Positions 54,159-64,000 of a stretch of DNA of 64,000 bases are shown in pieces (positions within the stretch are counted from its first letter, which is position 1; each line of letters opens with the position of its first letter). Source of the DNA: Tubiluchus corallicola. Its lineage: Eukaryota > Priapulida > Priapulimorpha > Priapulimorphida > Tubiluchidae. The stretch lies in NCBI GenBank assembly GCA_030141605.1, contig JAQGDQ010000103.1, positions 113,501 to 177,500 of the forward strand, given 5' to 3'. The translations under genes were made by a program, and so were the position numbers. The notes under the pieces are model-generated. The model was not told the origin of the DNA. It saw only the letters and a program-made list of their open reading frames with translations, and did not search any database.

Positions 54159-54679
54159 AGTAAAACCGCCATATTCCTGACAATGACAGATTTGCATGAG
54201 CATTATAAATACTATGTAGCTAGTTAAGTACCAGCATGCACAATAGATGATATTAGACAAATAACAGACTCAATACATGTCTTCTGCTAACTGAAAATTT
54301 GCAATTTATTCACACTTAGCTGTTTGACGATTTAGCTGTTTTGTGCACCAGAAAGCATGGCACATCCAAGCTTCTCACTTTTTACTCTGCTCTCTTAATG
54401 ATTTATTTTTAATCGCAAACAAACGTATCGTAAATGAAATCTCTTGACATCAATCGCATCCATTAAGCATAGGATGCGAGATATCTTTGAAATATGATGC
54501 ATCTGTCACACAAACTTTGTCATTCATGAACCACTTGCAGCCTTCGAACTGGGTGGAGAGACACACATACAAAAATACACACAGAAATGCCAAGGCATCT
54601 AAACCACAAGGCAAAGTTCGAAAAAAAAACTTGAAGCAAATAGAAGTTGTCATAGAAAACCACCAGTTCCTGAATATAA

Positions 54680-54810
54680 ATTTCGGTCGAAGTCATGAAA
54701 CAATGGTTGCTGTATTAGTATAAGTTAGCGTTGAATGTTATCAAACAATAGTTGCTGTATACGTACAGTTAGCCTCGAATGTTGTCAAACAATGGTTGCT
54801 ATATTAGAGC
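54680..54810. repeat. About 57 bp tandem repeat, 2 copies and a part
   Basis: CAATGGTTGCTGTATTAGTA, CAATAGTTGCTGTATACGTA and CAATGGTTGCTATATTAGAG follow one another, each with (G)TTAGC-x-T(T/C)GAATGTT(A/G)TCAAA. Confidence 0.7.
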
Positions 54811-54958
54811 AGGTATTATAGCCTCAATATTTTACAGTCTTATTTTTGTAGTTTATTGGTGATTTTTGTTGTTTTTACACAAATGATTCAACTGTTTCCC
54901 GATTTTACGGACATTTTCGGTCAACAGCTGTTTTTACACCCGTTTCCTTAATTCGGCT

Positions 54959-55100
54959 AAAGTTTACAATTCCCCACACACAAGAAATTAGGGTTAGGAT
55001 TAGGATTAGGGTTAGGGTGGGTTAGGGTTAAAATTAGTGTTATGATTAAGGTTAGGGTTAGGGTATTTGAATTGTGTGGGGGAATTGTAAACACCTTCCC
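54959..55100 (+). mobile_element. Family C element with telomere-like array
   Basis: AAAGTTTACAATTCCCCACACACAAG at the left, about ten TTAGGG/TTAGGA units, then GTGTGGGGGAATTGTAAACACC at the right. The cleanest copy of the C termini. Confidence 0.85.
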
Positions 55101-55890
55101 TTTATTTTTATTGCAATTTCACAGTTTGTCTTAAATAGCAAATAAAGTGCAACATTTCTAAATGATCCTTTATTATCCTGTCATGGACGCTATTCTTTGT
55201 TTGTATAGCATCACATAAATTGCCCTTGTGTTGAATATTTTACGATAATATATTAATAATAAAAAACAGCTCTCTGGGTGACACGTAGGTAATGAATATC
55301 GTACGTTGATCAAGCGTGGTCTATAATAACGCATTTGCCACACGGTAGCTTATTCTCTCCACGGTATCAACTAACCATTGGGGCGATTTCAAATTGGCTC
55401 ACATGCGATGCGTGTAAAAGTAATGATAATTCTTCATAACAGCGGATAAATGCGCGGTCCGCGGTTTGATAACCCCAAAAGTACGGACATAGATCTCGCA
55501 AGTGGATCAAAAATCAAGTTATCAGAATTTCTAAGCAGATTTTAATGGACGGTGTTCTAATTTGGTCATCTGAAAATTAACTTAGTTTTTAGGTTACAAG
55601 TTTAAACCATTAGACTTATTAGAATTTTATAAATGGAATTGTTCTACGTATTCCAAGTTGAAAACTTCATGAAAAATACAGATTATTAAATTACATTAAT
55701 GGATTATTATACGATATAATATTATATTTTGATGTCTCAAAATGTCAGAATACAGAATTATACTTAATACGATCGACAAAAATGTGACGTCCAACACGAG
55801 ATTCGAATCACATAAGGTTGCCTATGCATCTAGTTTCCCATAACTCTTAACTAATGAACCGTGACAAAATTCGCTTGAAAGGGTTGACGG
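55101..55890. other. No supported gene
   Basis: AT-rich. A stretch at 55782-55860, read on the minus strand, has GATTCGAATCTCGTG, a B-box-like word, but no convincing A-box or stems. Confidence 0.3.
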
Positions 55891-55892
55891 TT

Positions 55893-56345
55893 AAAGGAAA
55901 GGCCAAACTTTCAGGAATGTTAGGCTAATTTCAATGTTCGCTGCAGTAAAACTGCAGTAAGCATCCTGTGTAAATCGCGATCATTTCACGCATTGGCGCT
56001 TCCATTTTGAACGCCCATTTTCCATTAATGACGTCATTCATCGACTAAACAAAAGCAGCATATTGTCAAGTTTCGCCTAAGGTATAATGAGTTACTGCCA
56101 CTGCGCGCTTACGGGAAACAACGATTCGCTTACGAAAAGTCACGAAGTCTACCACCAGTTGTGTCATACTTTTCAAGTAAATGGCAGCTACCACCGTGCG
56201 TAAAAATTTCTATACAACGGTAGCATAAGTTCACATTATGTTTATAGACAGCTTTTGCAAATTTCTTTATTATATTTTGTACGTGTAAGTGATAACAGTA
56301 AAATAAACCTAACATTTTAATCGATTTGTCTTTTCCTTTAAAGGG
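55893..56345 (+). mobile_element. Family B short element
   Basis: TTAAAGGAAAGGCCAAACTTTCAGGAATGTTAGG at the left and GATTTGTCTTTTCCTTTAAA at the right. Body: ATTTCACGCATTGGCGCTTCC, ATTAATGACGTCATTCATCGAC, ACGAAAAGTCACGAAGTC. Its right end abuts the F copy at 56346. Confidence 0.8.
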
Positions 56346-56900
56346 CAAGAAAAGGGGTACCTGAAGTAAGTTTCAGAAAAATTATATTACTTTATAGAAA
56401 TTTTATGCGTATATCGCACTCGCGTTGAAAAGATTTTTTGTTTGTTTTGATTTTAAATCTCCCGCAATACGGTTCCGACGAAGCTGTTACATGACGTCAT
56501 ATACGCTCAACGTAAATCAGGGGAAGAAAAGGAAATGTTAAACTACGTCCCAAATAACTTCCCATTCAAAGTTATATATTCTCTTACCTGCTTGAAATAC
56601 TTATGTAACCAGAATATAATTATTTAAAATGTTTTCAACAATTGGTAAAATGTCGTTGAATCACCTCCAGCGTACCTCACTCACTAACCAAAAAACATAT
56701 TATTGATCTTATTAACAGTGTAAAGTAAATTTCTGATTATTTTTCAAATGTTATCTAAGCTTGTTTAAAATGACCTACCGTCGAAATGACTGCGTCTAAC
56801 GGTCATCGCGGGAGTTTAAATTAACATGTTTTATACAGCGTTACTGCCGACGCAAATCCTGTATGCAAAAATGCAGTATCTAAGTGTTATAAAGTTCAAG
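56340..56900 (+). mobile_element. Family F short element (GTACCTGA subtype plus body)
   Basis: TTTAAAGGGCAAGAAAAGGGGTACCTGAAG, GTTACATGACGTCATATACGC, CGTAAATCAGGGGAAG, then the F body (CTCTTACCTGCTTGAAATAC, CAATTGGTAAAATGTCG, GCGTCTAACGGTCATCGCGGG, TACAGCGTTACTGCCGACGC). It shares the TTTAAA with the preceding B copy. Confidence 0.75.
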
Positions 56901-57302
56901 ACAATTTTTTTTAAGTTTTATGTAAGCAAAGGGTTTTCTTGTGCTTTAAGGAGGTGAGATTGAACAGGATGTTCAGTAAGATAAGAATAATTTACAAAAT
57001 GGAAAACGTCTTCTTAAAAAACGCTCATTGTTATATACATAATCCGTTTATTTCAAAACTTCATGTAATGTATCTGTATCACTAAAAACATTGTGCTATC
57101 AACTGTCTTAATTCAATTGTAAAGGAAAAGGCGACTAATGCATTAAGCAATGTCTTTCAGAAGGTGACATTTTCAGCTGTGGAGTTTCTTTTCTTTGTGG
57201 CCTCTAAGCAGTAGCATTGTAACCAGTTCACCTACTGAGTGCTGAAACCCTTTAAATCTTCTACAATCTAATAAAAGTCTTTCTTCCTGGAAAGAAAAAC
57301 CC

Positions 57303-57577
57303 TCACAAGGTTCTAAAATCTCTTCGCTTTTTCAGATAGTCTTCTGGGCTTCGGAAATGTTCGATTTTTTGCGCGCATTTTTTGCTTTTCATTACCGTAA
57401 TTTTGCTTCTATTGATCATTTCAAATCTTTCAGGTCTTTTGCTTAACGACTCATAGGAATCTTCAACTAAATCAGGCAGACTAATGCTTACTTGCTGAGT
57501 ATAAATGTCACTAGATGCCACAGGGGTTTTGAAAAGTATCGTTGAAACAGAAACATTTTCTTTACCCTTCATCATCT
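57303..57577 (-). CDS. Candidate coding exon, minus strand, function unknown
   Basis: A 90-codon frame from ATGATG at 57575 to a TAG-type stop at 57303-57305. The product is charged and non-repetitive (SLPDLVEDSYESLSKRPERF, then HFRSPEDYLKKRRDFRTL), with the look of a real C-terminal segment. AATAAG precedes the ATG, which could act as a 3' splice site, so it may be a last exon rather than a whole gene. I recognise no domain and see no AATAAA on the minus strand just downstream. Confidence 0.35.
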
Positions 57578-57894
57578 TATTCCTTTTATGCTGCTGGGCA
57601 TTATGACGTGATGTGGTATGGAATGGTGACAGTGATAACGATGACGATGAAGACGGTTGCGATGTTGACGGAAATGACGATGTCGCTTGTAGTTACAATC
57701 AGGAATACAATTCAATTCACAACTCGCCAAAGGTGTTCCTTTCAATAGGCGATTAGGAGTCCAAAAGCATGCTGGGTTATTGCCTCCTGTGGGTACCTTC
57801 AACTCTCCCCCTCCACCCCACCCGGCATAGCTGCAGCAAACTCAACAAGTCCGGGTCGGCCGTAAGTGAAGGCTGTCATCGTTGTACTTAAAGC

Positions 57895-58130
57895 ATAAAA
57901 CAAAACACTTCATAAATAAAGCTTAAAAAATTGTTTTGAAATTTTGTACCACTTACATACTGTCTTGTTGTATACAGCGCTAGCGTTAGCAGTAAGTCTG
58001 TATAATACTTGTAAATTTAAACTTACAAGTTTAAATTGACCGTTAGGCGCAGCCATTTTAATGGTAAGTCATTTGAAACAAGTTTAGATAACATTGTGTA
58101 AAGTTTGGAAAAATAATCAGAGCATTCGTA
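57895..58130 (-). mobile_element. Family F short element, partial, minus orientation
   Basis: TTAAAAAATTGTTTTGAAATTTTGTACCACTTAC, ACAGCGCTAGCGTTAGCAG, TTTAAACTTACAAGTTTAAATTGACCGTTAGGCG, CATTTGAAACAAGTTTAGATAAC, AATAATCAGAGCATTCG match 59870-60065. Confidence 0.7.
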
Positions 58131-58680
58131 GAGCACTCTTAGCAGGAGGAGTTTTAAGTTCAGCCGAAGTAGTTTTTTTGTTTTTGGTTGTGACATTGAT
58201 TACATACTTGGAACTATTAATTTTTAAAATCAAGCATTGTCCTGGGTGTAAGTCGCTAAATAGCTGTTAGTGCTAATGTTGTCTGTTAAATGAACGACGG
58301 TAAATAAATCTCATCTTTGTCTTTGTCGCTGCTAGAGTGTTAAAAAGGCTTCAAGGATCTAATAAGTGCAAAAACCTAATCTTCTTATATTTTTTGGCTT
58401 TTGCTGTTAGTACAAGCTTAGGACTACTGTCTGTCATACAAAACTTATTAGCTATTTTACTTCGTGGCATTTTGACATTTTTGACGTAACTTAGCCAACA
58501 CATAACTGGGAATCTAGCAGCATCACGACTCTTTGGTTTACCACACGCGTTCTAATCATTTTTTGTCATAACAGTGATGCTGAAATTACTTGCGATATGC
58601 TACACAAGAGGCTCGTTCCAGCTTAATGTCACGTCGCTTGCCTATCATTACCCTGAGAATAATAACTTCTATTGATCTTG

Positions 58681-58935
58681 TCAATAGTTCCATAAGGAGC
58701 TTAACTGATAACCGCCTGTAAGCGGCGACAATCTGTCTTCAATCTTCACTGGGTCTTCAGCAGCTGCAAGAAGAGGGTGGGAAGACTTAGGAAGACGAGT
58801 TTGCATAATTAGGGCTTCTTGGCTGCTTGTGTTAGTCTGGGTGTGAGGCGATTTTGTCCAGGTAAACCAACCGAGAAAGGCTTTTGTCAAAAGCATATAA
58901 GCATTATCCGTAGCATTAAAATACATCGACAACAA
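58681..58935 (-). CDS. Candidate terminal exon, minus strand, weak
   Basis: An 84-codon frame. Inside it the minus strand has TTCCCACCCTCTTCTTGCAG, an excellent 3' splice site, followed in frame by AEDPVKIEDRLSPLTGGYQL and a stop. So the real exon may be only the last 27 codons. It could belong with 57303-57577 or be chance. Confidence 0.25.
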   Translation of the reverse strand: MLSMYFNATDNAYMLLTKAFLGWFTWTKSPHTQTNTSSQEALIMQTRLPKSSHPLLAAAEDPVKIEDRLSPLTGGYQLSSLWNY

Positions 58936-58939
58936 GAAT

Positions 58940-59014
58940 AATCGTCGTCGTCGTCGTCGTCATCATCATCATCATCATCATCATCACATTATCATCATCA
59001 TCACCACCACAACC

Positions 59015-59048
<34 letters not shown>

Positions 59049-59140
59049 TCATTATCAGCAGCAGTAGCAGCAAAAGCAATAGTGGTTAGCACGATGGCAA
59101 TGCTACACTTGAAAAGTAAGAAGAAGAAGAAGAAGAAAAA
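58940..59140. repeat. Trinucleotide compound repeat: (TCG)n, (TCA)n, (CAC)n, (TCA)n, (AAG)n
   Basis: TCGTCGTCGTCG then CATCATCAT at 58945-58990, ACCACCACCACC at 59008-59028, CATCATCAT to 59055, then AAGAAGAAG at 59118-59138. It yields poly-Asp/Thr/Met frames that are not genes. Confidence 0.95.
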
Positions 59141-59266
59141 CAAAAACAACAACACTATAAAACTAGTCAATGAAAGTGAAAGCATGAATGTGAGTGTAAC
59201 AAAAAAGCGAGAGCAAGAACAACAGCTTTGACAATAACTGCGATAGTGACAGCAACAATGAATTCT

Positions 59267-59356
59267 TTAGAACAGAACTCTTTATAACAGAACTATTTAT
59301 AACAGAATTCTTTATAACAGAACTCCTTACAACAGAACTCTTCATAACAGAACTAA
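59267..59356. repeat. 15 bp minisatellite (AACAGAACTCTTTAT), 6 copies
   Basis: Units AACAGAACTCTTTAT, AACAGAACTATTTAT, AACAGAATTCTTTAT, AACAGAACTCCTTAC, AACAGAACTCTTCAT, AACAGAACTAATTTC. Confidence 0.9.
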
Positions 59357-59839
59357 TTTCTTCAACTCTCGGTTAATTTCTGCACTGACAGAAGAAATAG
59401 CGGATTAGAGGGATAAATTTTCATTCATATTTCGAAACCACAGAGACACATCAATCACGCAAAGATTGCCTCTGCCAGCTTAGCTTGTTCATTATTGATG
59501 AAGATTTCGCCACGGTGGTCTGACTCCCAAAGCTCGTTAACACGCCACTATTGGAAAGACAGTAGCAATTTTATTATTTGAAAAGTATCAACTCCCTAAT
59601 CCAACATTCATTCTCATTTGCATAGTTAGTAGTGACATGCTTCACAAAGTAGCGACAAGAGAACTTATCTTCAGCAAACGAAATTGCGACTTTGTGACGA
59701 TTGGTCACTTCATTAGAGAAGTCCAAATTGAGAAAAGTTAATTAAAATTTGAAAGAATAAAGCACATTATTCGATATTAGCGCTGGGAGCATTGGGATTT
59801 TTAAATTTTGTTTAAAGGCAAACACGAACGCAACGCGAA

Positions 59840-60475
59840 AACACCTTTCATAAGTAAAGCAGTAAAGCTTAAAAATTCGTTTTGAATTTGTATGTTACTT
59901 ACGCTACAGGGTCTTATTGCTTACAGGGCTTGCGTTAGCTGTAACTTTGTATAAAACTTGTAAATTTAAACTCCCGTTAGGCGCTGCCATTTTAGCAGTA
60001 AGTTGTTTGAAATAAGTTTAGATGACCTTGCGTAAAGTTTGAAAAAATAATCAGAGCATTCGTAGCGTGCACTTCACTATATAAACTAAAGTATAATTTA
60101 CTTTGTATTGTGAAGAAGACCAATAATGTTTTTTGGTGAGCCAGTGGTGCACACTGGGAAGGTAAGCGACACTTTAAGTTACTAAAAATTTTCTTTTCTG
60201 CCTACATACAGGAAATTACTTTGAATTATTACATAATTATTTATTTTATTTAGCTCTTAATTTACAAATCCTACATTTAATCTTGTTACTTTTTGTTTCA
60301 CTGTATTTTATTTCGTTTTAGTACTGCATTTGTATTTTATATGGTCTTAGTTACCGAAGTAAAAATTTGAACTGAATTGAATAAAATAATTAAGCATATC
60401 GCTAAGTAATATAACTTTGTGTGGAGAGTTTATGGGACATACTTTAAAGTCACCTTTTCTTCCTCTTTAATTTTT
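59840..60475 (-). mobile_element. Family F short element, minus orientation, full length
   Basis: CCTTTCATAAGTAAAGCAG, GGGCTTGCGTTAGCTGTAAC, AAACTTGTAAATTTAAACTCCCGTTAGGCGC, GATGACCTTGCGTAAAGTTTG, GGTGAGCCAGTGGTGCACAC, GGGACATACTTTAAAGTCACC, ending TTTTCTTCCTCTTTAA. Confidence 0.75.
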
Positions 60476-61325
60476 CCTCATTTGCTTTTTCTAATTTGCT
60501 AAATGTTTGACGATTGGCTGATGTTTCTTTAAATATATGAACACAATTTCATACAGCACTGGTAATTGGCTAGACCACCCTGGTTCCATTATATTTGTTT
60601 TAATCGTTGCCAACAATTTAGTTAAACGCATCAACGCGCCAATTATTCATCTTCCTATAGCAAGTTATTAATAGAGAAAGTAATGAACTGCGTTAGGCAT
60701 TGGGGTATCACCAGGCCCAACTATGAGCGTGCACACAATACACAAACGCATTAGTCCTATTAATTATAAGCACTTTAGACTAATCGATCAACCAAACGTA
60801 TTACGTTTTCGCTCTCTCCTTGTTCTGAATCCAAGAGTGGAAATCTTTGCGCGACAAAATTATCTATTGAACTGCAAATTTACAAAGTCGCAATAATGTG
60901 CTGAGCACGTATTTCAGCAGACAAGCTAATTCAAGCCAACATGAATTATCACTCTATCGAGAGTCGCTGGGAAAATTTTAAACAATTTGATGGAGTTTTT
61001 TTTTAACAGTTTATTCCGAGTTTATTGATATTTTACACGCGCTGTAGTCAATGCTCTGTTCAGGTCAATGTAGCGCGTTGAATGGAAGGCCGTATTTGCT
61101 GTGTTCGATTCTTCCTGAAAAGCCTCCGATTCCAGTTATAAAATATCAAAAGAGCGAGTAAATCACGTGCGCTTTGGGCTACCGTACAAGCGTTGTCTAT
61201 TACAAATGGAACTGAAGAAAGCGAATGTGCTAAAGCGCATTTCCCATTATATTTTTAACATGTTGCAAGAAGCTAAAAACGTCATCATTTGCGCAGAATG
61301 AGATCCGAATAAAGTAGTGTTAATA
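60476..61325. other. No supported feature
   Basis: No long frame, repeat family or RNA gene recognised. Confidence 0.35.
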
Positions 61326-61398
61326 TTAGGGTTGGGTTAGGGTTACGGTAAGGTGAGGGTTAGGGTATTTAAATTGTGTGGAGAATTGGAAACTCCTC
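61326..61398 (+). mobile_element. Family C element, right half only
   Basis: TTAGGGTTGGGTTAGGGTTACGG, then GGTATTTAAATTGTGTGGAG and AATTGGAAACTCCTCCC. The left terminus is missing. Confidence 0.7.
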
Positions 61399-61609
61399 CC
61401 AAAACAATTTTATTCACAATGAACGACGTTCAAGCGACACACACATTTATATTATACGAATTTCGTTAAGAAAATTAAATATTACAGTTCTGTGTTGATT
61501 GTCTGCAATCAATAGAGCAAGCTGACGGGTAAAAATGCCACTAAATGTCAATTCATTTTTAGATATTTCTGCTTCCGTTTGCTTTTGCACGCAGGTAAAA
61601 AGTTGAGAT

Positions 61610-61800
61610 TTAAATTTTTTCTTCATCACTGACATCACAGTCACCATCGTCATCACCGTCACCATCAATAACATCATCATCATCATCGTTATCATCAGTA
61701 TCATCATCATCATCGTCATTGTCGTAGTCGTCGTCATAGTCATCATCATCGTCGTCATCGTAGTCGTCATCACCATTGTCGGTTTCGTCGTCTAATTTTC
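61610..61800. repeat. (TCA/TCG)n imperfect trinucleotide tract
   Basis: CATCACTGACATCACAGTCACC then ATCATCATCATCATCGTTATC to GTCGTCGTCTAA. The minus-strand poly-Met/Thr frame of 109 codons follows from this repeat. Confidence 0.9.
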
Positions 61801-62284
61801 AGTTCTTGGTAACAGTCAATAACAAAAAGATTTAAGAAGACTGATTTCAGAAAAATGCACTTTGTCTGATAATAAATGCAAACATATAACATTACGTGAT
61901 AACAAAGATAACTACACCCAAATTTTACATTTTTTTGTTAATTTTTTTTAAAAAAATCTTCCGTTCTCTTTCCTAGTTTTTCTCTGCAACTTGGGACGGC
62001 GTTGGCGACGCTTTGGATGTAGCAATGTAGCAATTGCTACGTGTAGCAATTTCTTAAAATGAAAATTGAATGACTTTGGCAAGTTCACGGCCAATAGACT
62101 ACAAGCTATGAGCTGTAGACCTTTTTTAGCTTATAGACTAGAAAGACATCCTCTCGAAGAACATTAATTAACTGAAAAAGTCTAATTGAGCTAAAACTCC
62201 AATTTTAATTTAATATAAATTGAGTTTGAAACAGAATGATGATTAATTTTCTCAGGCATGTAAATACGCTGTTTGTGTGTTTGA

Positions 62285-62575
62285 AATATATGTTGAGAGC
62301 TGGAATATGTTCTGAGAGCTGGAATATATGGTAGAAGCTGGAATATATGCTGAGAGCTGTAATATATACTGAGAGCTGGAATATATGCTGGAAGCTGGAA
62401 TATATGCTGACAGCTGTAATATATACTGAGAGCTGGAATATATGCTGAAGCTGGAATATATGCTGAAGCTGGAATATATGCTGAGAGCTGGAATATATGC
62501 TGAAGCTGGAATATATGCTGAGAGCTGGAATATATGCTGAAGCTGAAATATATGCCGAGAGCTGGAATATATGCT
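62285..62575. repeat. About 19 bp minisatellite (GAGAGCTGGAATATATGCT), about 15 copies
   Basis: Units GAGAGCTGGAATATATGCT and the shorter GAAGCTGGAATATATGCT alternate, with some GTAATATATACT variants. Two overlapping minus-strand frames (AYIPAL/SIYSSS repeats) are repeat products. Confidence 0.95.
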
Positions 62576-62982
62576 ATACACATTTGCAAATAAAATAGAG
62601 ATTTGGTCGGTCATTTATAAAATTTTATTTTAAAAGTAGCAAACTGAAACCTAAAGCAATCAGAAAGAAGACTTACCTCACATCCTGTCACATGACTTCC
62701 GGGTGTCAATTCGCAAAGCTCTTACAGAAAAGCACTTTAGATATTATCGTAGTAATCATTCCTCAGCCTTAGCAGCAGTAATTCCTCTCTAACAAGTGAT
62801 CACCTGTGACAGATTAACGCGTATGAATGAAGCCAGTTATTACTGATAGTCTATTCTATGTCAGCTATTCTATGTCGCCAAACAACAAGAATAATGATTA
62901 AAAAGCTGTCAGTTATGTCAAATCCTCGTACGTCAATTAAACAACGTCCAATAACAATTATTGTGTGGCAGGAATTTGCGCT

Positions 62983-63540
62983 TTAAAGGAGAGGTTAAGC
63001 CTTCTGTGAGGTTAGGCTTATTTCAATGTTCGCAAAGCATGCTGGAAGTATTTAGTAATAAACCTGCAATAAGCACCTCGTGTAACTAGTAAATTCACTT
63101 TAAAGTAGCGATCACTTCATGCTTGGGCGCTCCTATTTTCAATGCCCATTCTTCTTCCAGTGACGTCATTCGTCCTGGAGAAACGTAGAGCGCTGTCAGT
63201 CTTCATCAAAAGTATAACAATTTTTTAGGAAAAAATCAGATAGCTATTTTTTTTGTAGTATTTCTGTGTGATCATTACGTAAACTGCAGATGTTTAAATT
63301 AGTTAAAGCAACACGCGCTTACAGAAAGCTACGACGTTCTTACGAAAATTCACAAAGTTGCGTCATGATTTTCAGGTGAATGCCGGCAACCGCCAGGCCT
63401 GAAAATTTCTATTCAGAGGCTGTATACTTTACATTTATCCTTTATAAGCAGTTCTTTGCAAATGCCTTTGTTATCGTTTTCTAAGTTTAAGCGATAACAA
63501 TAAAATGAACGCAACATATTGAGTGACTTGTTCTTTCAAT
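62983..63540 (+). mobile_element. Family B short element
   Basis: CTTTAAAGGAGAGGTTAAGCC and TTCTGTGAGGTTAGGCTTATTTC at the left; TTCATGCTTGGGCGCTCC, CCAGTGACGTCATTCGTC, AAACTGCAGATGTTTAAATTAG, CGATAACAATAAAATGAACGC; right end GACTTGTTCTTTCAATTAA. Confidence 0.75.
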
Positions 63541-63569
63541 TAAGTGCTCAGTTTTATACAGTTATTATT

Positions 63570-63735
63570 AGCATCAACATCAAAGTCTTCGTCATCGTCG
63601 TCGCCATCAATATGGTAATCGTCGTGATCGTCGTCACCACAGTTATCATCACCATCATCATCATAATCGTCGTGGTCGTTGTTGTTTGTCTTCGTCGTCA
63701 TTATCATCTTCATCACTATTTTTAATCATCACCAT
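63570..63735. repeat. (TCG/TCA)n imperfect trinucleotide tract
   Basis: CATCAACATCAAAGTCTTCGTC to CATCATCATCATAATCGTCG and TTCATCACTATTTTTAATCATC. The Val/Ile-rich plus-strand frame is a repeat product. Confidence 0.9.
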
Positions 63736-63848
63736 TTTCTGCTTTGTTGTAGCTTCCATTAATGTCATCATAGTCGCTGCAGTCAACATGATTTGTGCTC
63801 ATTCCTCGTCATAATTGTTTTTTATTACCCATGCCACCGTGACCATCA

Positions 63849-64000
63849 GAAAAGCCTTTTCACAGTTTCGTTGTGCGCACGCGCAGTTGCTACAGGTCAA
63901 AGGTTAAGTGTGTAAAACAAAGTCATCTGCCGCACCAGTTCAGTAACTTCAGTTGTTTTACATGGACTTTACTTAACTATGCATTAGTCTGTGCGTAGAG
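63849..64000 (+). mobile_element. Family A MITE, left part, runs off the window
   Basis: GAAAAGCCTTTTCACAGTTTC, GTGCGCACGCGCAGTTGC, TACAGGTCAAAGGTTAAGTG, then a deletion to AAAACAAAGTCATCTGCCGC, and GCATTAGTCTGTGCGTAGAG at the end of the window. Confidence 0.8.

Noticed and set aside
54450-54723. Overlapping 67- and 78-codon frames
   Set aside because: Opposite strands over the same bases with no domain and no transcript signal.
55782-55860. tRNA or SINE on the minus strand
   Set aside because: Only a B-box-like word GATTCGAATC is present; no A-box or cloverleaf.
61447-61776. 109-codon Met/Thr-rich minus frame
   Set aside because: TCA/TCG trinucleotide tract; same for 58916-59185 and 63519-63725.
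62191-62614. Two overlapping 120-130 codon frames with AYIPA/SIYSS repeats
   Set aside because: Minisatellite translation in two frames, no unique protein sequence.

Overview
The window is nuclear DNA of a multicellular animal, most likely an invertebrate. The signs are AT-rich sequence, a spliced gene with GT-AG introns, many degenerate non-LTR retrotransposons, a Ty3/gypsy remnant, hundreds of bases of simple repeats, and many copies of short inverted-repeat (MITE-like) elements. There are no operons, Shine-Dalgarno sites or bacterial gene packing. The species cannot be fixed from the sequence alone.

One host gene can be reconstructed with confidence. It is a PI-PLC X-domain (PLCXD-type) protein on the + strand, in three exons: 27696-27951, 30532-30650 and 31966-32727. 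The splice phases agree and give a 378-residue protein with the X-domain histidines in place. Both introns and the 3' flank hold transposon insertions. Weaker minus-strand exon candidates lie at 57303-57577 and 58681-58935. GC-richer sequence of unknown nature lies at 455-1400 and 51160-52150.

Everything else that can be recognised is mobile or repetitive. The left edge (1-468, minus) is the end of a Ty3/gypsy pol gene. LINE reverse-transcriptase relics lie at 1894-2160, 11700-14340, 16980-17470, 18870-20570 (minus), 22690-23800 (minus), 29390-30450, 39120-39610 and 45742-46085. All are truncated, frameshifted or changed in the catalytic motif. Seven dispersed short-element families recur (letters are mine). 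A: about 370 bp, TIR AATAAGCCTTTTCACAG. B, D, E and F: ends that read TTAAAGG. C: TIR near AGTTTACAATTCCCCACAC around an array of TTAGGG-like hexamers. G: fold-back elements built from CTGTCAGAGAG/AACTCGC-type words.

Layout: 1-7.7 kb gypsy tail, LINE relic, F copies; 7.7-11.4 kb B and D copies in inverted arrangement; 11.7-14.3 kb the longest LINE; 14.5-27.6 kb A, B, C, D, F copies, two minus-strand LINEs and minisatellites; 27.7-32.7 kb the PLCXD gene with its intronic insertions; 32.8-42.9 kb C, G, A, D, E copies and the largest microsatellites; 43-64 kb more A, B, C, E and F copies, minisatellites and trinucleotide tracts. I found no CRISPR array, no rRNA, no intact transposase, and only one degenerate tRNA-like sequence. 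The most unusual points are the C elements with internal telomere-like arrays, two of which flank PLCXD exon 3 in inverted orientation; a 300 bp near-perfect palindrome in PLCXD intron 2; and a LINE flanked by GCGTAAT arrays that splits an F element.
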